Source: SZUA-36 sp963727635 (lineage in GTDB: Bacteria > Pseudomonadota > Gammaproteobacteria > Xanthomonadales > SZUA-36). From it: a stretch of DNA of 64,000 nt. The translations under genes were made by a program, and so were the position numbers. Location of the stretch: assembly GCA_963727635.1 (NCBI GenBank), contig CAVSHP010000021.1, positions 124,001-188,000 of the forward strand, in the 5' to 3' direction. Each line of letters starts with the position of its first letter. Position 1 is the first letter of the stretch. The notes under the pieces were generated by a model. That model was not told where the DNA came from and did no database searches. It worked only from the letters and a program-made list of their open reading frames with translations. Shown piece after piece: positions 15,922-26,172 of this stretch.

Positions 15922-17750
15922 TGGCAGACAGCTATTTTGTGCAGGCTTTTGTATATCTCGCAGCTGCTGTCATAGCCGTTCCGATCGCCAAGCGTCTCGG
16001 GCTTGGCTCCGCGCTCGGATACCTGCTGGCCGGGGTAATCATAGGCCCTAACCTGTTGTCGCTGGTCGGTCACGAAGGCCAGGACGTCATGCACTTCGCC
16101 GAGTTCGGCGTGGTGCTGATGCTATTCCTCGTGGGTCTGGAGCTACAGCCTTCCGTCTTGTGGCGCATGCGTGTACCGATCATCGGCATGGGTGGCCTGC
16201 AGGTCATCGTCACTGCGCTCACCATCGGTATTTTATGTGCATATGCAGGTTTTGAATGGCAAACGGCTTTGGTAATCGGCCTGGTGCTGTCGATGTCATC
16301 GACGGCCATTGTCCTGCAAACACTGGACGAGAAAGGCTGGCTGAAAACCGTCGCCGGCAAGAGTGGTTTCGCGGTGTTGCTGTTCCAGGACATCGCGGTC
16401 ATATTCATGCTGGCGGTCATTCCATTCCTGGTCCTGCCGGAGTTCATGGAGGACGGTCTTTTGCTACAACAGGCATCGGCTGCGTCAGAACCGGTCCGGC
16501 CGGGATGGTTGAACACCTTGCTGATCCTCGGCGCCGTGGTCGGCATCGTGCTGGCGGGAAGATTTTTTACCCGGCCGGTTTTCCGCTACATCGCGAAAAC
16601 CCGCAGCAGTGAGATTTTTATCGCAACGGCACTGCTGCTGATTATCGGGGTGACACTGGCAATGGATGCCGTCGGTCTGTCACCAGCCCTGGGCACTTTC
16701 CTGGCCGGCGTGGTCATGGCGGAAAGCGAGTTCAGGCATGAACTCGAGATCAGTATCGAGCCGTTCAAAGGCCTTTTGCTCGGCCTGTTCTTCATATCCG
16801 TGGGCGCAAGTATCGATTTGCGCCTGATCCTCACCGAGCCGTTCCTGATTACCGGACTGGTACTGGGGCTGATGCTGGTCAAGTTCCTGGTGCTGATGGT
16901 ATTGGGGCGCATTTTCAAACTGCAGATTGCAGACAACCTGATGTTCAGCATTACCCTCGCCCAGGGCGGCGAATTCGCCTTCCTGTTGGTTTCGTTTGCG
17001 CTGCAAAGTCACGCGCTGAACCTCGACGTCGCCAACCAGTTGATCGTGGTGGTCGTGCTCTCCATGGTGCTGACGCCGCTTACCGTCATCCTCTTTGAAA
17101 AAGTCATCCAGCCGCGGCTGATCGATACCTGCGGGAAGCGTGAGGACGATGTGATTGAAAATGCCGATAACCCCGTGATCGTTGCCGGTTTCGGCCGCTT
17201 CGGCCAGGTTGTTTCACGTCTCCTCAAGGCCAGCGGGTTTGAATCGACCTTGCTGGATCACGACGCAGGCCAGATCGAGCTCACCGAGCGCTTTGGCAAC
17301 AAGGTGTTTTACGGCGACGCCGCCAACGGCGAGTTGTTGCGCTCAGCCGGCGCACAACACGCCCGTTTGCTGGTCATCGCCATCGATGATCGCAACAAGG
17401 CGGTCAGCATGATCCAGATCGCCCGCAACCAGTTTCCGGGACTCAAGATCCTCGCCCGGGCGTACGATCGCACCCACGCTTATGAACTCATCAACGCGGG
17501 TGCGGATTTTGTCGCCCGGGAAACGTTTGGTTCGGCGCTGGCGATGGGCGAAGCGGCGTTAAAACTCCTGGGGCACGCTGAAAACCGCGCAAAACACATG
17601 GTGGACAGCTTCGACAAGCATGATACCGAAGGCATGCGCAAACTCGCAGATGTATGGGGGGATGACCATGAATACGGTTTACGTATCCGCGAGAACCTCG
17701 AAGAACTCGAACGCGTTCTGAAGGCGGACATGGACACGCCCGAGACCTGA
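15921..17750 (+). CDS. CPA2 monovalent cation:proton antiporter with RCK domain (KefB/KefC type)
   Basis: A 609-residue inner-membrane protein. About residues 5-390 form the Na+/H+-exchanger fold with 12-13 helices (LGSALGYLLAGVIIGP, LFLVGLELQP, FLAGVVMAESEFRHELE). A cytosolic RCK_N Rossmann domain follows from about 415, with its nucleotide loop VIVAGFGRFGQVVSRLL. Such proteins exchange K+ (or Na+) for protons; Kef members are gated by glutathione adducts. No KefF/KefG ancillary subunit is next to it, so gating is unclear. The ATG overlaps the stop of the CxxC microprotein, and GGGGGGAG provides a strong ribosome site. Confidence 0.9.
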   Translation: MADSYFVQAFVYLAAAVIAVPIAKRLGLGSALGYLLAGVIIGPNLLSLVGHEGQDVMHFAEFGVVLMLFLVGLELQPSVLWRMRVPIIGMGGLQVIVTALTIGILCAYAGFEWQTALVIGLVLSMSSTAIVLQTLDEKGWLKTVAGKSGFAVLLFQDIAVIFMLAVIPFLVLPEFMEDGLLLQQASAASEPVRPGWLNTLLILGAVVGIVLAGRFFTRPVFRYIAKTRSSEIFIATALLLIIGVTLAMDAVGLSPALGTFLAGVVMAESEFRHELEISIEPFKGLLLGLFFISVGASIDLRLILTEPFLITGLVLGLMLVKFLVLMVLGRIFKLQIADNLMFSITLAQGGEFAFLLVSFALQSHALNLDVANQLIVVVVLSMVLTPLTVILFEKVIQPRLIDTCGKREDDVIENADNPVIVAGFGRFGQVVSRLLKASGFESTLLDHDAGQIELTERFGNKVFYGDAANGELLRSAGAQHARLLVIAIDDRNKAVSMIQIARNQFPGLKILARAYDRTHAYELINAGADFVARETFGSALAMGEAALKLLGHAENRAKHMVDSFDKHDTEGMRKLADVWGDDHEYGLRIRENLEELERVLKADMDTPET

Positions 17751-17769
17751 GTAAAAGGCGTCAGAGCCA

Positions 17770-17862
17770 CTGCTGTCCGACCTGATTTGCGTGGGACGCT
17801 GGGGCGGGAAGCTATTACCAGGACACGCCATGAACCCATCCCTGGGGTGCTCGGTACTCGGT
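17770..17862 (-). repeat. Truncated two-hairpin element, copy C1
   Basis: Begins with CTGCTGTCCGACCTGATT and holds the 5' arm and most of the loop of hairpin H2, including the mini-stem CCCA-TCCC-TGGG at 17835-17846. It then stops abruptly at the next element's end (17867). The 3' arm and all of H1 are missing, so copy C2 appears to have inserted into or replaced it. Confidence 0.7.
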
Positions 17863-17866
17863 GGCA

Positions 17867-18265
17867 CTGCTTTCCCACTTGATCTGGGCCGGGCGGGTAG
17901 TTGATTCCAGGACTCGGCGCAAGCCTTCCCTGGGGCCTCGATACTCGGCTTCCTGCCTCGTACGGTCCTGGAATCAACTACCCACCCCAGCGTCCGTCAA
18001 CCGCCGTGCAAATCTGTCAGAAACCATTGACCTACGACTACTTGCTTAGCCGAGGGTATGCAGTACCTTACTTCAGGACCGTACGAGACAGGAAGTCGAG
18101 TATCGAGCGCCCATGGATGGTTCACAGCGAGTCCTGAAGTAAGGTACTGCATGGCCTCGGCGCCCACACAGAAATCGAAACAATAGTCCAATTGTGGTTA
18201 CCGCCAGGCAAACCAAAATGGGGCCTTTACTTGAGCATAGAAATTCAGATCAGGTGGGACATCAG
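17867..18265 (-). mobile_element. Two-hairpin intergenic element, copy C2
   Basis: A near-complete copy in the same orientation as copy B. Ends CTGCTTTCCCACTTGATC (17867-17884) and the inverted partner 18248-18265. H2 pairs about 17891-17913 with 17965-17987. H1 pairs 18049-18079 with 18131-18161 (29 of 31). Relative to copy A, H1 differs by TTACTT for TTGCTT on one arm and AAGTAA for AAGCAA on the other. GTCAGAGCC occurs on both sides of the C1+C2 composite (17760-17768 and 18269-18277), a possible target duplication. It lies between the CPA2 antiporter and the M20 remnant. Confidence 0.8.
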
Positions 18266-18290
18266 TGGGTCAGAGCCCTCTAAGAATCGG

Positions 18291-18336
18291 CAACTAAAAG
18301 GGGGTACAGATAAGGGTCTCTGCCCCCTTTTAGTTG
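18291..18336. terminator. Strong hairpin between convergent genes, likely terminator
   Basis: CAACTAAAAGGGGG (18291-18304) pairs perfectly with CCCCCTTTTAGTTG (18323-18336) around an 18-nt loop that can itself pair AGA/TCT. It sits 7 bp from the end of the M20 gene on the - strand and after the antiporter on +, so it may end both transcripts, although the T tracts are short. Confidence 0.55.
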
Positions 18337-18342
18337 TCTTGA

Positions 18343-19777
18343 CTACGCTTTGCGTATGCAGTGATCGACGATGACCTGCGCCACGCAGGTTGTCAGCTTG
18401 CGTGCAAAGGGAATGTGTAAAAACTCATTCGGTCCATGCGCGTTGGATTTCGGCCCCAGCACACCGGTGATCATGAACTGGGCCTCGGGAAAAAACTCAC
18501 CCAGCATGGCCATGAACGGAATCGTGCCGCCTTCACCCATGTACATGACACCCTGCCCATAGCTCCCCTGCGAAGCCCTTTTCCAGCGAATCGTGCAGCC
18601 ACGGTGCGATTTCCGGTGCATTCCAGCCGGAAGCCGCGTGGTCGAGCTTCGAAGCTGATCTTGGCATTGCCGGGCGGGTCGGCCTCCAGGGTGTCCTTCA
18701 TGATCGTGGCTTGCCTTTTCGCCATCCACGGTCGCCGGCATGCGCATCGAAAGTTTCAAAGCCGTGTAGGGTCGCAGGACATTGCCGGCGGACTCGCAGT
18801 TCCGGCATGCCGCCGATACCGGTGTACGACAGAGCCGGGCGCCAGGTGCGGTTCAGAATGCGTTCCACGTTGTTCTCCGCCATCGGGTTCAACCCCGTCG
18901 GCGAAAGGGTAGGCCTGCCAGATACTGTCGCCCAGGGCTTCCGCCATGGCCTGGGTTTGTTGCATACGTTGTTCGGGGATTGTCGCATACAGATAGTCCG
19001 GCAGGACCTTCCCGGTTTTTTCGTCTTCCAGCCTGCTGACCAGTTGCCGCAGGATGCGGAAACTCGAAGGTACGACACCCGAGGCATAGCCGGAATGCAC
19101 GCCCTCTTCCAGCACATCGGCCCGCAGTGTGCCGGCGGCCATGCCGCGCAGGGAAACCGTCAGCCATAGCTGTTCGTAATTGCCGGCGCCGGAATCCAGG
19201 CAGACCACCAGCGAAGGGTTGCCGATCGCTGTCTTGCAGGTGGTCGATATAAAACGGCAGGTCATAGCTGCCGGATTCTTCGCAGGCCTCGATGATGACC
19301 ACGATGCGTGCATGTGGCAGACCCTGCTTTCTGCACTGCCATGATGGCGGTCAGCGAGCTGAAGGCGGCATATCCGTCATCAGCACCGCCACGGCCGTAG
19401 AGTTTGTCGTCCTTGATCACCGGTATCCACGGGCCCGAGGCCCATCGGCCCAGCCGGTCATTTCCGGCTGTTTGTCCAGGTGGCCATACATCAGGATGGT
19501 GTCATCGGCATGCGTCATCACCTTGCGCTGGGATCTCCATGAATATCAGTGGGGTGCGGCCTTCGAGCCGGACGATTTCAAGGCTCATGCCGTTGACATC
19601 CTGTGCCTTGCACCAGTTAAAAATATGCTGGACGGCGTCTTCCATGTAGCCATGCTCAACCCAGCCGGCATCGAAATGCGGGGACTTATTTGGAATTTTG
19701 ATGTATTCGATCAGTTCGGGGACGATGGAGTCCATCCATAATTCGTCGATAAATTGCTGCGCATGCTTTTGGTCCAT
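18343..19777 (-). pseudogene. M20-family dipeptidase, broken by multiple frameshifts
   Basis: Protein similarity runs through all frames of the - strand. It starts with MDQKHAQQFIDELWMDSIVP, then LMYGHLDKQPEMTG (zinc-site HLD), GADDGYAAFSS, VVIIEACEESGSYDLP (catalytic and metal-site glutamates), LSYTGIGGMPE, and ends MYMGEGGTIPFMAMLGEFFPEAQF and NAHGPNEFLHIPFARKL. This is the metallo-dipeptidase layout of about 470 residues. At least six to eight single-base shifts are needed to join the pieces. The residues between shifts are well kept, so sequence error or very recent decay fit better than old decay. GGCAAG precedes the ATG. Confidence 0.8.
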
Positions 19778-19962
19778 TTTCTTGCCTTGTCGATTTAAAT
19801 TGTTATGACTGATTATCGCATGCAAGCGGACACCGTTGTAAAGGTGCATCGCGGAATATGCGATTGAAGCACCGGCAATGGTATGCTTGCCGTTCTTTTA
19901 TGCACGGCAACTTGCGTGGTAGTACAAAAACAATTACATAAAACAAAATTGGAGCTGCAAAC

Positions 19963-21497
19963 GTGACCAATCAGACAGATGGTGTTAACACACTGCAAAC
20001 GGGATTACCCCCGAAGAATTTCCTGGGCCATCCCATGGCCTTATGGCAGTTATTCAATATCGAGATGTGGGAACGCTTTGCCTACTACGGCATGCGGGCG
20101 GTACTGGCGGTTTATGTTGCCACCACTTTTTTTGCACATCTTGGTGCCGGGGCCAATGCCGAAGCCAGCCTGGTTTACGGCGGCTATACCGCGCTGGTAT
20201 ACGCCACCGGTATTGCCGGCGGTTATATCGCTGACCACGTCCTGGGCTACCAGCGATCCATTTTGCTGGGCGCCATCATCATGGCTTCCGGTCTGATGGT
20301 ATTGCTGATTGAAGACCTGACCTGGTTTCTGGTCGGCCTGTCGCTGATCGTTGCCGGTAACGGTCTGTTCAAACCGAATATTTCGACCATGATCGGCAAA
20401 CTCTATGCGCCGGGTGATGTACGCCGTGATTCGGGTTTCACCATTTTCTACATGGGCATCAACCTGGGCGCCATGATCGCGCCGATTATCACCGCGTCCT
20501 GGATCGGCGCGACCTGGGGTATTAAATGGGGTTTCTTTGCCGCCGGCATCGGCATGATCCTGTCCACCCTGTTCCTTGAAGTTGCCAAGAAATCGCTGGG
20601 ACACATCGGCTTGCCGGAAAAAGGCAAGGACGGCTGGGGACGGTTTTTTGCAGTGGGCGCGGGCGCCATGGTATTGGCCGGGATCGTCTACTTCCTGTTG
20701 TCGGAAAGCACCATTCTGGGCTATCTGCTGATCGCCATCATGCTCGGTCTGATCACTTATTTTATCGTTGCCGGGTATCAAGTCGAAAAACAAGGTTCAG
20801 CTGCACCGATACATCGCCATGATCATCCTGTTTGCCGCCAACGCCTGTTTCTGGGCTCTGTTTGAGCAGGCCGGCAGTTCGCTGAACTTCTTTGCCCGCG
20901 AGTTTGTGACACCGATGTACGGCACCATGGAAACCTGGCAGGCCGGCGGTTTTGGTATTTTCCAGTCACTTAATCCACTGTACATCCTGATTTTTGCGCC
21001 GGTATTTGCCATGTTATGGCCAAAGCTGGACCAGATGAACATCAACCCGTCCATTCCGCGCAAATTTGCGCTGGGTCTGATCCAGGTTGCATTGGGTTTT
21101 TACCTGCTGGTCTTTGCAATCGGCAATATGCAGAACGCTGCCGGCCTGGTGCCGTGGATTTTCCTGGCGCTGACCTACCTGCTGCACACCACGGGTGAGC
21201 TGTGCCTGTCACCGATCGGCCTGAGCATGGTGACCAAACTGGCGGATGAAAAGGAAGTCGGACTCGCCATGGGCGGCTGGTTCCTGTCCATCGCCATGGC
21301 CCAGTATGTGGCCGGTATCATCGCGGCGCATTGCTTCCGGCGGCACCAAGTGGCGGTCATGGTGAAGTGACGTTGCCGCGACCATCGACCAGTACTCGGG
21401 TGTTTACATGCAGTTGTTCTGGATCGGACTGTTGTCGGCGTGGCATACCTGGTACTGGCGCCCGCTGATCAACAAACTGATGCACGGTGTGAAATAA
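19963..21497 (+). pseudogene. POT-family proton-coupled peptide transporter, frameshifted
   Basis: The first 275 residues read intact from a GTG at 19963 with GGAG upstream: FNIEMWERFAYYGMRAVLAVY (POT signature), GGYIADHVLGYQRSILLGAI, GNGLFKPNISTMIGKLY. A shift near 20780 moves to a frame with FAANACFWALFEQAGSSLNFF and TGELCLSPIGLSMVTKLA. Another near 21340 and one more near 21440 lead to the end PLINKLMHGVK at 21497. The protein would import di- and tripeptides with protons, matching the peptidases nearby. A clean terminator follows. As in its neighbours, the shifts are single bases. Confidence 0.85.
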
Positions 21498-21516
21498 ATC
21501 CGTCAGTGATGTTGCC

Positions 21517-21548
21517 AAAAGCCCCGGCAATGACCGGGGCTTTTTTTT
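21517..21548 (+). terminator. Intrinsic terminator after the POT transporter
   Basis: AAAAGCCCCGG-CAATGA-CCGGGGC followed by T8: perfect GC-rich stem and long T tract 20 bp after the transporter stop. Confidence 0.92.
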
Positions 21549-21659
21549 GATTTGGCCGGCTGAACTCAAAGGGTAGAGAAATGCATTGGTAATTTTGCTC
21601 TAAAAATCTGTTATAAATATCTGCTATAAATATAGAAATAAACTAAGGGTGTACTGAAA

Positions 21660-21945
21660 TGGTCAGTAAATCCGATTGGTTACAAATGAAACAACATGCC
21701 TTCGATGCCTTCGCCCGGGATGGCATGATGAGCGTTGAAGTACTGGAGCAGATCGTTGATATCGCCTTGTTGATGGTGAATTTGATAAGCAGGAGAAAGC
21801 TGTGCTGATCAACATCATTTCAAACTTGACGGGTGAGGAAATGAATGACGCCATGTGGCTGAAGGTCGATGATCTCATCCACAAGTTCGATCTTCACAGC
21901 GACAGCGAGGCATTTATCGAACACCTGGACGACGATTGGGACTAA
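21660..21945 (+). pseudogene. Small acidic hypothetical protein, one frameshift
   Basis: The ATG at 21660 begins MVSKSDWLQMKQHAFDAFARDG. Near 21765 the reading frame must move by one base to continue as VDGEFDKQEKAVLINIISNL and end EHLDDDWD at 21945, giving about 94 residues. It is acidic and mostly helical with no export signal. I do not recognise the family. The upstream AT-rich stretch (21600-21655) looks like a promoter. The continuation after the shift is protein-like, so the break may be a sequence error. Confidence 0.5.
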
Positions 21946-22079
21946 TGGGCAGTTTTGCCCATGAACTTTGCCCGGCTACCCGCGACATAGCGGTCGGTCA
22001 TCCGCCGACGTTTTTTGTTTCCACTTTTAAGATCCTCACCTGTTAAGATTACCGCCTTTGTCAATTTCGGAATCCCCAT

Positions 22080-23857
22080 ATGAGCCAATTTCTTACGCGA
22101 ATCCTGTTTGCGCTGATCTGCTTCAGCCTGCTTATCCTGAACGCCTGCAACAGGGCTGAAGAGCCCCAGGCAGTGGCCAGCACCAACGGTGGAAATCGCT
22201 TCACCCGAAAGCTGGGAAGAATTTGTAACCCGGCAAATCGAGGCACATATCAGTAATCACCCCCAATGGGCGGTGTTCCAGGGACGCCATGAATATGACG
22301 GCCAGCTTCCGGACTGGAGCCGCGCGGGTATTGAAAAAGAAATAGCGCGTTTACATCACGGAGCGTGACGAGGCCATGGCTTTTGCCGATGACCAGATTG
22401 ACTGCCAGAGCAACTGTACCAGCGTGAATATCTGGTTTCCCGGGTCGACCAGGACCTTTTCTGGATGGAAAAGGCGCGTCTTCCATTCCGCAGTCCCGAA
22501 TATTATTTTGGCTGGATGAGTGACTCGCTGGATCCCAGTCCCTATATCGCCCTGGATTACGCGCCGCTCGAGCAGCGAATGCGTGCATTTACCCTGTATT
22601 TGAAAAACGTACCGAAGGCGATCGACCAGATCCGGGAAAACCTCGCCATGCCGATGCCACGCACCTGGCTGCAACTGGGTATCGATGGTTTTGGCGGTTA
22701 TGCGGAATATTTTCGCGATGATGTTCCCGCCGTATGGGCGGCGGTTGACAGACGAGGATCTGCAGCGGGAATTCCGCGCAGCAAACATAACGGCCATCGA
22801 TGCCATGCAGGGTATCACCGACTGGTTGAAATCCAATTTGCCAAAAGCGACCGAAGACTTTGCCATGGGTCCGGATCTTTACCGGCAAATGTTGTGGGAT
22901 ACCGAGCGTGTCGATACACCGCTCGATGAACTCGAAGCCATCGGCCGGGCCGATATGGTACGCAATCTGCAGAACCTGAAGGAAGCCTGTGCCGAATATA
23001 CGCCCGGTCGCAGCGTGCAGGAATGTATTGCCAGGATGTCGGCCAACAAACCCACGGAAGATTCGGTTCAGAGCGCACGTGAGCAATTGCAGGAAATACG
23101 CAAGTTCATCGTCGAGCAGGACCTGGTCAGCATCCCCGGCACCGAGGAGGCAAAGGTCGCAGAGGCGCCACCCTACGCCCGTTCCAATTTCGCCTATATC
23201 AATATTCCGGGAGCCTGGGAAAAGAACCAGCCGTCCGTCTATTATATTTCTCCACCCAACCCGGCCTGGCCCGAAGATGTGCAGGCTGATTACATCGCCG
23301 GTGAGGCTGACCTCTTGTTCACCTCGGTGCATGAAGTCTGGCCCGGCCACTTTTTGAACTTCCTGCACGCCAACCGCGCACCGTTTTTCTATGGCCGCGT
23401 GTTTGTCGGCTATGCCTTTGCCGAGGGTTGGGCGCATTACACCGAAGAGATGATGATCGAGGCCGGTTTGCGCGATGGCGACCCGGAAACCCGCATTGGC
23501 CAGATCAGCAACGCGCTGTTGCGTGATGCGCGATTCCTGTCGTCGATCGGTCTGCATACACAGGGATGGTCGGTTGAAGATTCAAAAAAGTTTTTCATGG
23601 ATGAGGCGTTTCAGAGCGAGGGTACGGCCATACAGCAGGCCGCACGCGGCACCTATGATCCTGCCTATCTGAACTACACGATGGGCAAGCTGATGATCAA
23701 GCGTCTGCGTGATGACTGGACGGCCACCCGTGGCGGCAAGGCCGCCTGGCGCGAGTTTCACGATACATTCCTGAGTTACGGTGGTCCGCCAATTCCGCTG
23801 GTACGGCAGCAGATGATGGGTGAAACCAGGCCCATGGCGCTGTTTCCGGCGCAGTGA
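22080..23857 (+). pseudogene. DUF885-family lipoprotein (putative metallopeptidase), frameshifted in its first third
   Basis: Starts with the lipoprotein signal MSQFLTRILFALICFSLLIL and lipobox cysteine (LNACNR). Coding then moves between frames at about 22195, 22365, 22400 and 22740; from 22740 to 23857 it is clean. The C-terminal part holds the zinc-binding-like motif TSVHEVWPGHFLN (HE..PGH), AYAFAEGWAHYTEEM and LNYTMGKLMIKRL, as in DUF885 proteins thought to be gluzincin peptidases. The full protein would be about 590 residues, anchored in a membrane. An intact paralogue lies at 36000. Confidence 0.8.
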
Positions 23858-23932
23858 TTCAAACGTAAACGTGAATGGGGGGTAACACCCTGGCGGGGTG
23901 CCCTGGTTCCCGGGGCGCGACCCCGCGCAGCC

Positions 23933-24436
23933 CTACAGTTCCCTGACCATCCAGGTTCCGCAACTGGTGTGGCCGGTGTTTCCCATGGGCTGCTCCAGGT
24001 ATTTGAATCCATGTCTGCCGTACAGGCGCCGCGCCTGTTCCATGCTGTCCATGGTTTCAAGGTAACAGTTCCGGTAACCCGCCCTGGCGGCATCTTCGAG
24101 ACATAGTTCCAACAATTGTGTACCGACGCCAAGGCCCCGTAGTTCGGATTTGAAATACATCTTGCGCAACTCGCAGGTATCCTCATCGGCGTCAGTCAGG
24201 GGTGCAAATCCACCACAGCCCAAAATCCGGCCATCGAGTTCCACCACGTAAAAAGCCGACCGTCCTGATGAATAGGCGCCGTGCATATCGTCAACCTCGG
24301 CATCACCGATCGAATAGCCACAGCCCACGGCCTCGAACTCCGTCATCACCAGGCGGATGATATCTGCGACTACGGCATTGTCATCCTTTTCAATGGGTCG
24401 TATGTGTAATTTTGCCTTGTGTTTACGCTGAATCAT
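23933..24436 (-). CDS. GNAT-family N-acetyltransferase
   Basis: A 167-residue acetyltransferase. The acetyl-CoA loop is LRGLGVGTQLLELCLEDA (R-x-x-G-x-G pattern), preceded by CELRKMYFKSE and followed by GYRNCYLETMDSMEQARRLYGRHGFK. It would move an acetyl group from acetyl-CoA to an amine; the acceptor is unknown. It has no signal peptide. A GC-rich stretch (23880-23932) with partial inverted repeats separates it from the DUF885 gene on the other strand. Confidence 0.88.
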   Translation of the reverse strand: MIQRKHKAKLHIRPIEKDDNAVVADIIRLVMTEFEAVGCGYSIGDAEVDDMHGAYSSGRSAFYVVELDGRILGCGGFAPLTDADEDTCELRKMYFKSELRGLGVGTQLLELCLEDAARAGYRNCYLETMDSMEQARRLYGRHGFKYLEQPMGNTGHTSCGTWMVREL

Positions 24437-24513
24437 TGGCGCTTATTCCTGTTTTCACCCGCTGGAAAATATACTTTATGCCAAATTGGTAAAAATCTTT
24501 AAACCTGTTTGGA

Positions 24514-24530
24514 TGTTTGAACATCAAACA
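24514..24530. promoter_or_regulatory. Inverted repeat in the promoter of the DUF4097 gene
   Basis: TGTTTGA-ACA-TCAAACA, perfect seven-base arms, immediately followed by GACTATATAC, a plausible -10 region. It lies 42 bp before the start codon and is a candidate operator; the regulator is unknown. Confidence 0.4.
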
Positions 24531-24571
24531 GACTATATACATTACTATAGACAAATCAGAGGATGCACATC

Positions 24572-25327
24572 ATGAAACTGAGGACACTCACCCTGGTCAC
24601 CGCATTGCTGGCTACCGGCAGTCTTTTTGCGAGCGTGACTGAAGAACAAACGTTTTCCTTCAAACTGAACGATGGTGGCCGTTTCAGTATTTCCAACGTG
24701 AATGGATCAATGGTCGTTACCGGGGGCAAGGGTGACAATGTTGAGATCATTGCCACCAAGAAGGCCGACAACCAGAAGGGCCTCGACAAAATTGAAATCA
24801 AGATCAAGCATTCCCCCGATGAAATTGTGGTGGAAACAGATCTTGGCGATTCTGACCACTGGTTCCACCATGGCGACGATAGCGGCTCGGTGAATTATGA
24901 AGTTATCGTACCGGCGGGTACGCGGCTTGATTCAGTTGAGACGGTCAATGGAAACGTCAACATCAGCGGTGTATCCGGCAAGGTCGTTGCCGAATCGGTC
25001 AACGGTGATCTCGATATCGGTGACCTGCAGGGCGATGTCGATCTTTCGACGGTCAATGGCAGTATCGATGCCGGCTTTGTCATGCTTGGCGGGCAACAGC
25101 GTGTAAAGATCGAAACGGTCAATGGGCGTGTCACGATTATCCTGCCGGCGGATGCTGATGCAGAGATCAGTGCTGATACGCTTAACGGTGGCATCAATGC
25201 CGGTGATTTCGGTCTTGAGTCCGACAGGGGTTTTGTCGGCAGCGATTTAAACGCAAAGATTGGACAAGGCAGCGCCAGGCTCAATATCGACACGGTCAAT
25301 GGTGCTGTCAAGATTCGCAAAAAGTAA
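24572..25327 (+). CDS. DUF4097 secreted beta-repeat protein
   Basis: A 251-residue exported protein with signal peptide MKLRTLTLVTALLATGSLFA. The rest is a right-handed beta-helix-like series in which VNG turns recur (SNVNGS, ETVNGN, ESVNGD, STVNGS, ETVNGR, DTLNGG, DTVNGA), about one each 20-25 residues. DUF4097 proteins often accompany envelope-stress and anti-sigma systems, but none is next to it here. AGAGGA lies 8 nt before the ATG at 24572, favouring this start over the ATG at 24563. A bidirectional terminator follows. Confidence 0.85.
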   Translation: MKLRTLTLVTALLATGSLFASVTEEQTFSFKLNDGGRFSISNVNGSMVVTGGKGDNVEIIATKKADNQKGLDKIEIKIKHSPDEIVVETDLGDSDHWFHHGDDSGSVNYEVIVPAGTRLDSVETVNGNVNISGVSGKVVAESVNGDLDIGDLQGDVDLSTVNGSIDAGFVMLGGQQRVKIETVNGRVTIILPADADAEISADTLNGGINAGDFGLESDRGFVGSDLNAKIGQGSARLNIDTVNGAVKIRKK

Positions 25328-25342
25328 CCGTTTAAGTTTTTG

Positions 25343-25375
25343 AAAAAACCGGCAGAATTCATGCCGGTTTTTTTT
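25343..25375. terminator. Intrinsic terminator between DUF4097 gene and aspartate racemase
   Basis: AAAAAACCGGCA-GAATTCA-TGCCGGTTTTTTTT. A run on one side and T run on the other let it serve both convergent genes. Confidence 0.92.
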
Positions 25376-25401
25376 GCTCCGAAATATGCCGCTGTCTCAA
25401 C

Positions 25402-26172
25402 TCATTCCGGCAGGGCAAGCTTGTCCGGATAGGTCTCGCGAATCAGTTTTTCTGCAAGAATCATGGCGGGATCCAGCATCCGTATTCCGTCAATTTGATC
25501 CTCTTTGATTGCCAGTGGCAATTCCGTGCAACCGAGTATGACGGCCTCGGCGCCGAGATCAAGCAGGTGGCGAATAGCCGTACGAATACGGCCGGAAGCC
25601 TCGTTGGATACGATGCCGGAACTTACCTTGATGCCAAAAACGGGTGAATAGATCGCGGTATGTATTTTCTCCCGAATATCGGTATCGGGCAGTATGGCCT
25701 CCAGACCCGCATCCTTGAGCGCCTGATCGTACAGACCGGTCTCGTAGGTGCCGTGTGTTCCAAGGATTCCAACCCGCCGGATTTCGGGGAGGGTACTTTG
25801 AATATAGGCGACCGCTTCCCGAACCATGTGCAGGATTCTGAGTTCGATGCCCTTTTCCCGCAGCAATCCCAGTGCAACATCGAATATGGGGCCGGCATGT
25901 GCCGTGTTGCATGCCATCACGGCTATCGAGCAACCCAGTGAAGACATTTTCCCGAACTGTTCCGCTATCGCATGTGCGGGGTTTGTTGCATGCCGGCCGA
26001 GCAGGAAGCCCGTCCGGTCCGAAACCATTTCCGGCAGCGAGAACAGGATGAATGGTATGTGGTCCTGGTCACCGGATGTGCGTGTCAGGTTGATGAGTTT
26101 TTCCGCCAGGTCCAAACCCGCCTGGGGTCCCATACCGCCGAGAATGCCAATGAGTGGTGAAGGAAAAATCAT
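25402..26172 (-). CDS. Aspartate/glutamate racemase family protein
   Basis: A 256-residue cofactor-independent racemase. Two catalytic cysteines are visible: Cys88 in VMACNTAHA and Cys214 in ILGCTELPLA, each in the standard setting; the N-terminus GILGGMGPQAGLDL is typical of aspartate racemase. It would interconvert L- and D-aspartate (or a related acid). It is divergent from the hydroxyproline operon, which also needs amino-acid epimerisation; a shared role is possible but not shown. Confidence 0.88.
   Translation of the reverse strand: MIFPSPLIGILGGMGPQAGLDLAEKLINLTRTSGDQDHIPFILFSLPEMVSDRTGFLLGRHATNPAHAIAEQFGKMSSLGCSIAVMACNTAHAGPIFDVALGLLREKGIELRILHMVREAVAYIQSTLPEIRRVGILGTHGTYETGLYDQALKDAGLEAILPDTDIREKIHTAIYSPVFGIKVSSGIVSNEASGRIRTAIRHLLDLGAEAVILGCTELPLAIKEDQIDGIRMLDPAMILAEKLIRETYPDKLALPE

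Noticed and set aside
17760..18277. GTCAGAGCC as a proven target-site duplication
   Set aside because: Part of the word also precedes copy B, so it may belong to the element; copy A shows no such duplication.
23880..23932. GC-rich stretch with inverted pieces as a terminator
   Set aside because: Arms are imperfect and no T run follows on either strand.
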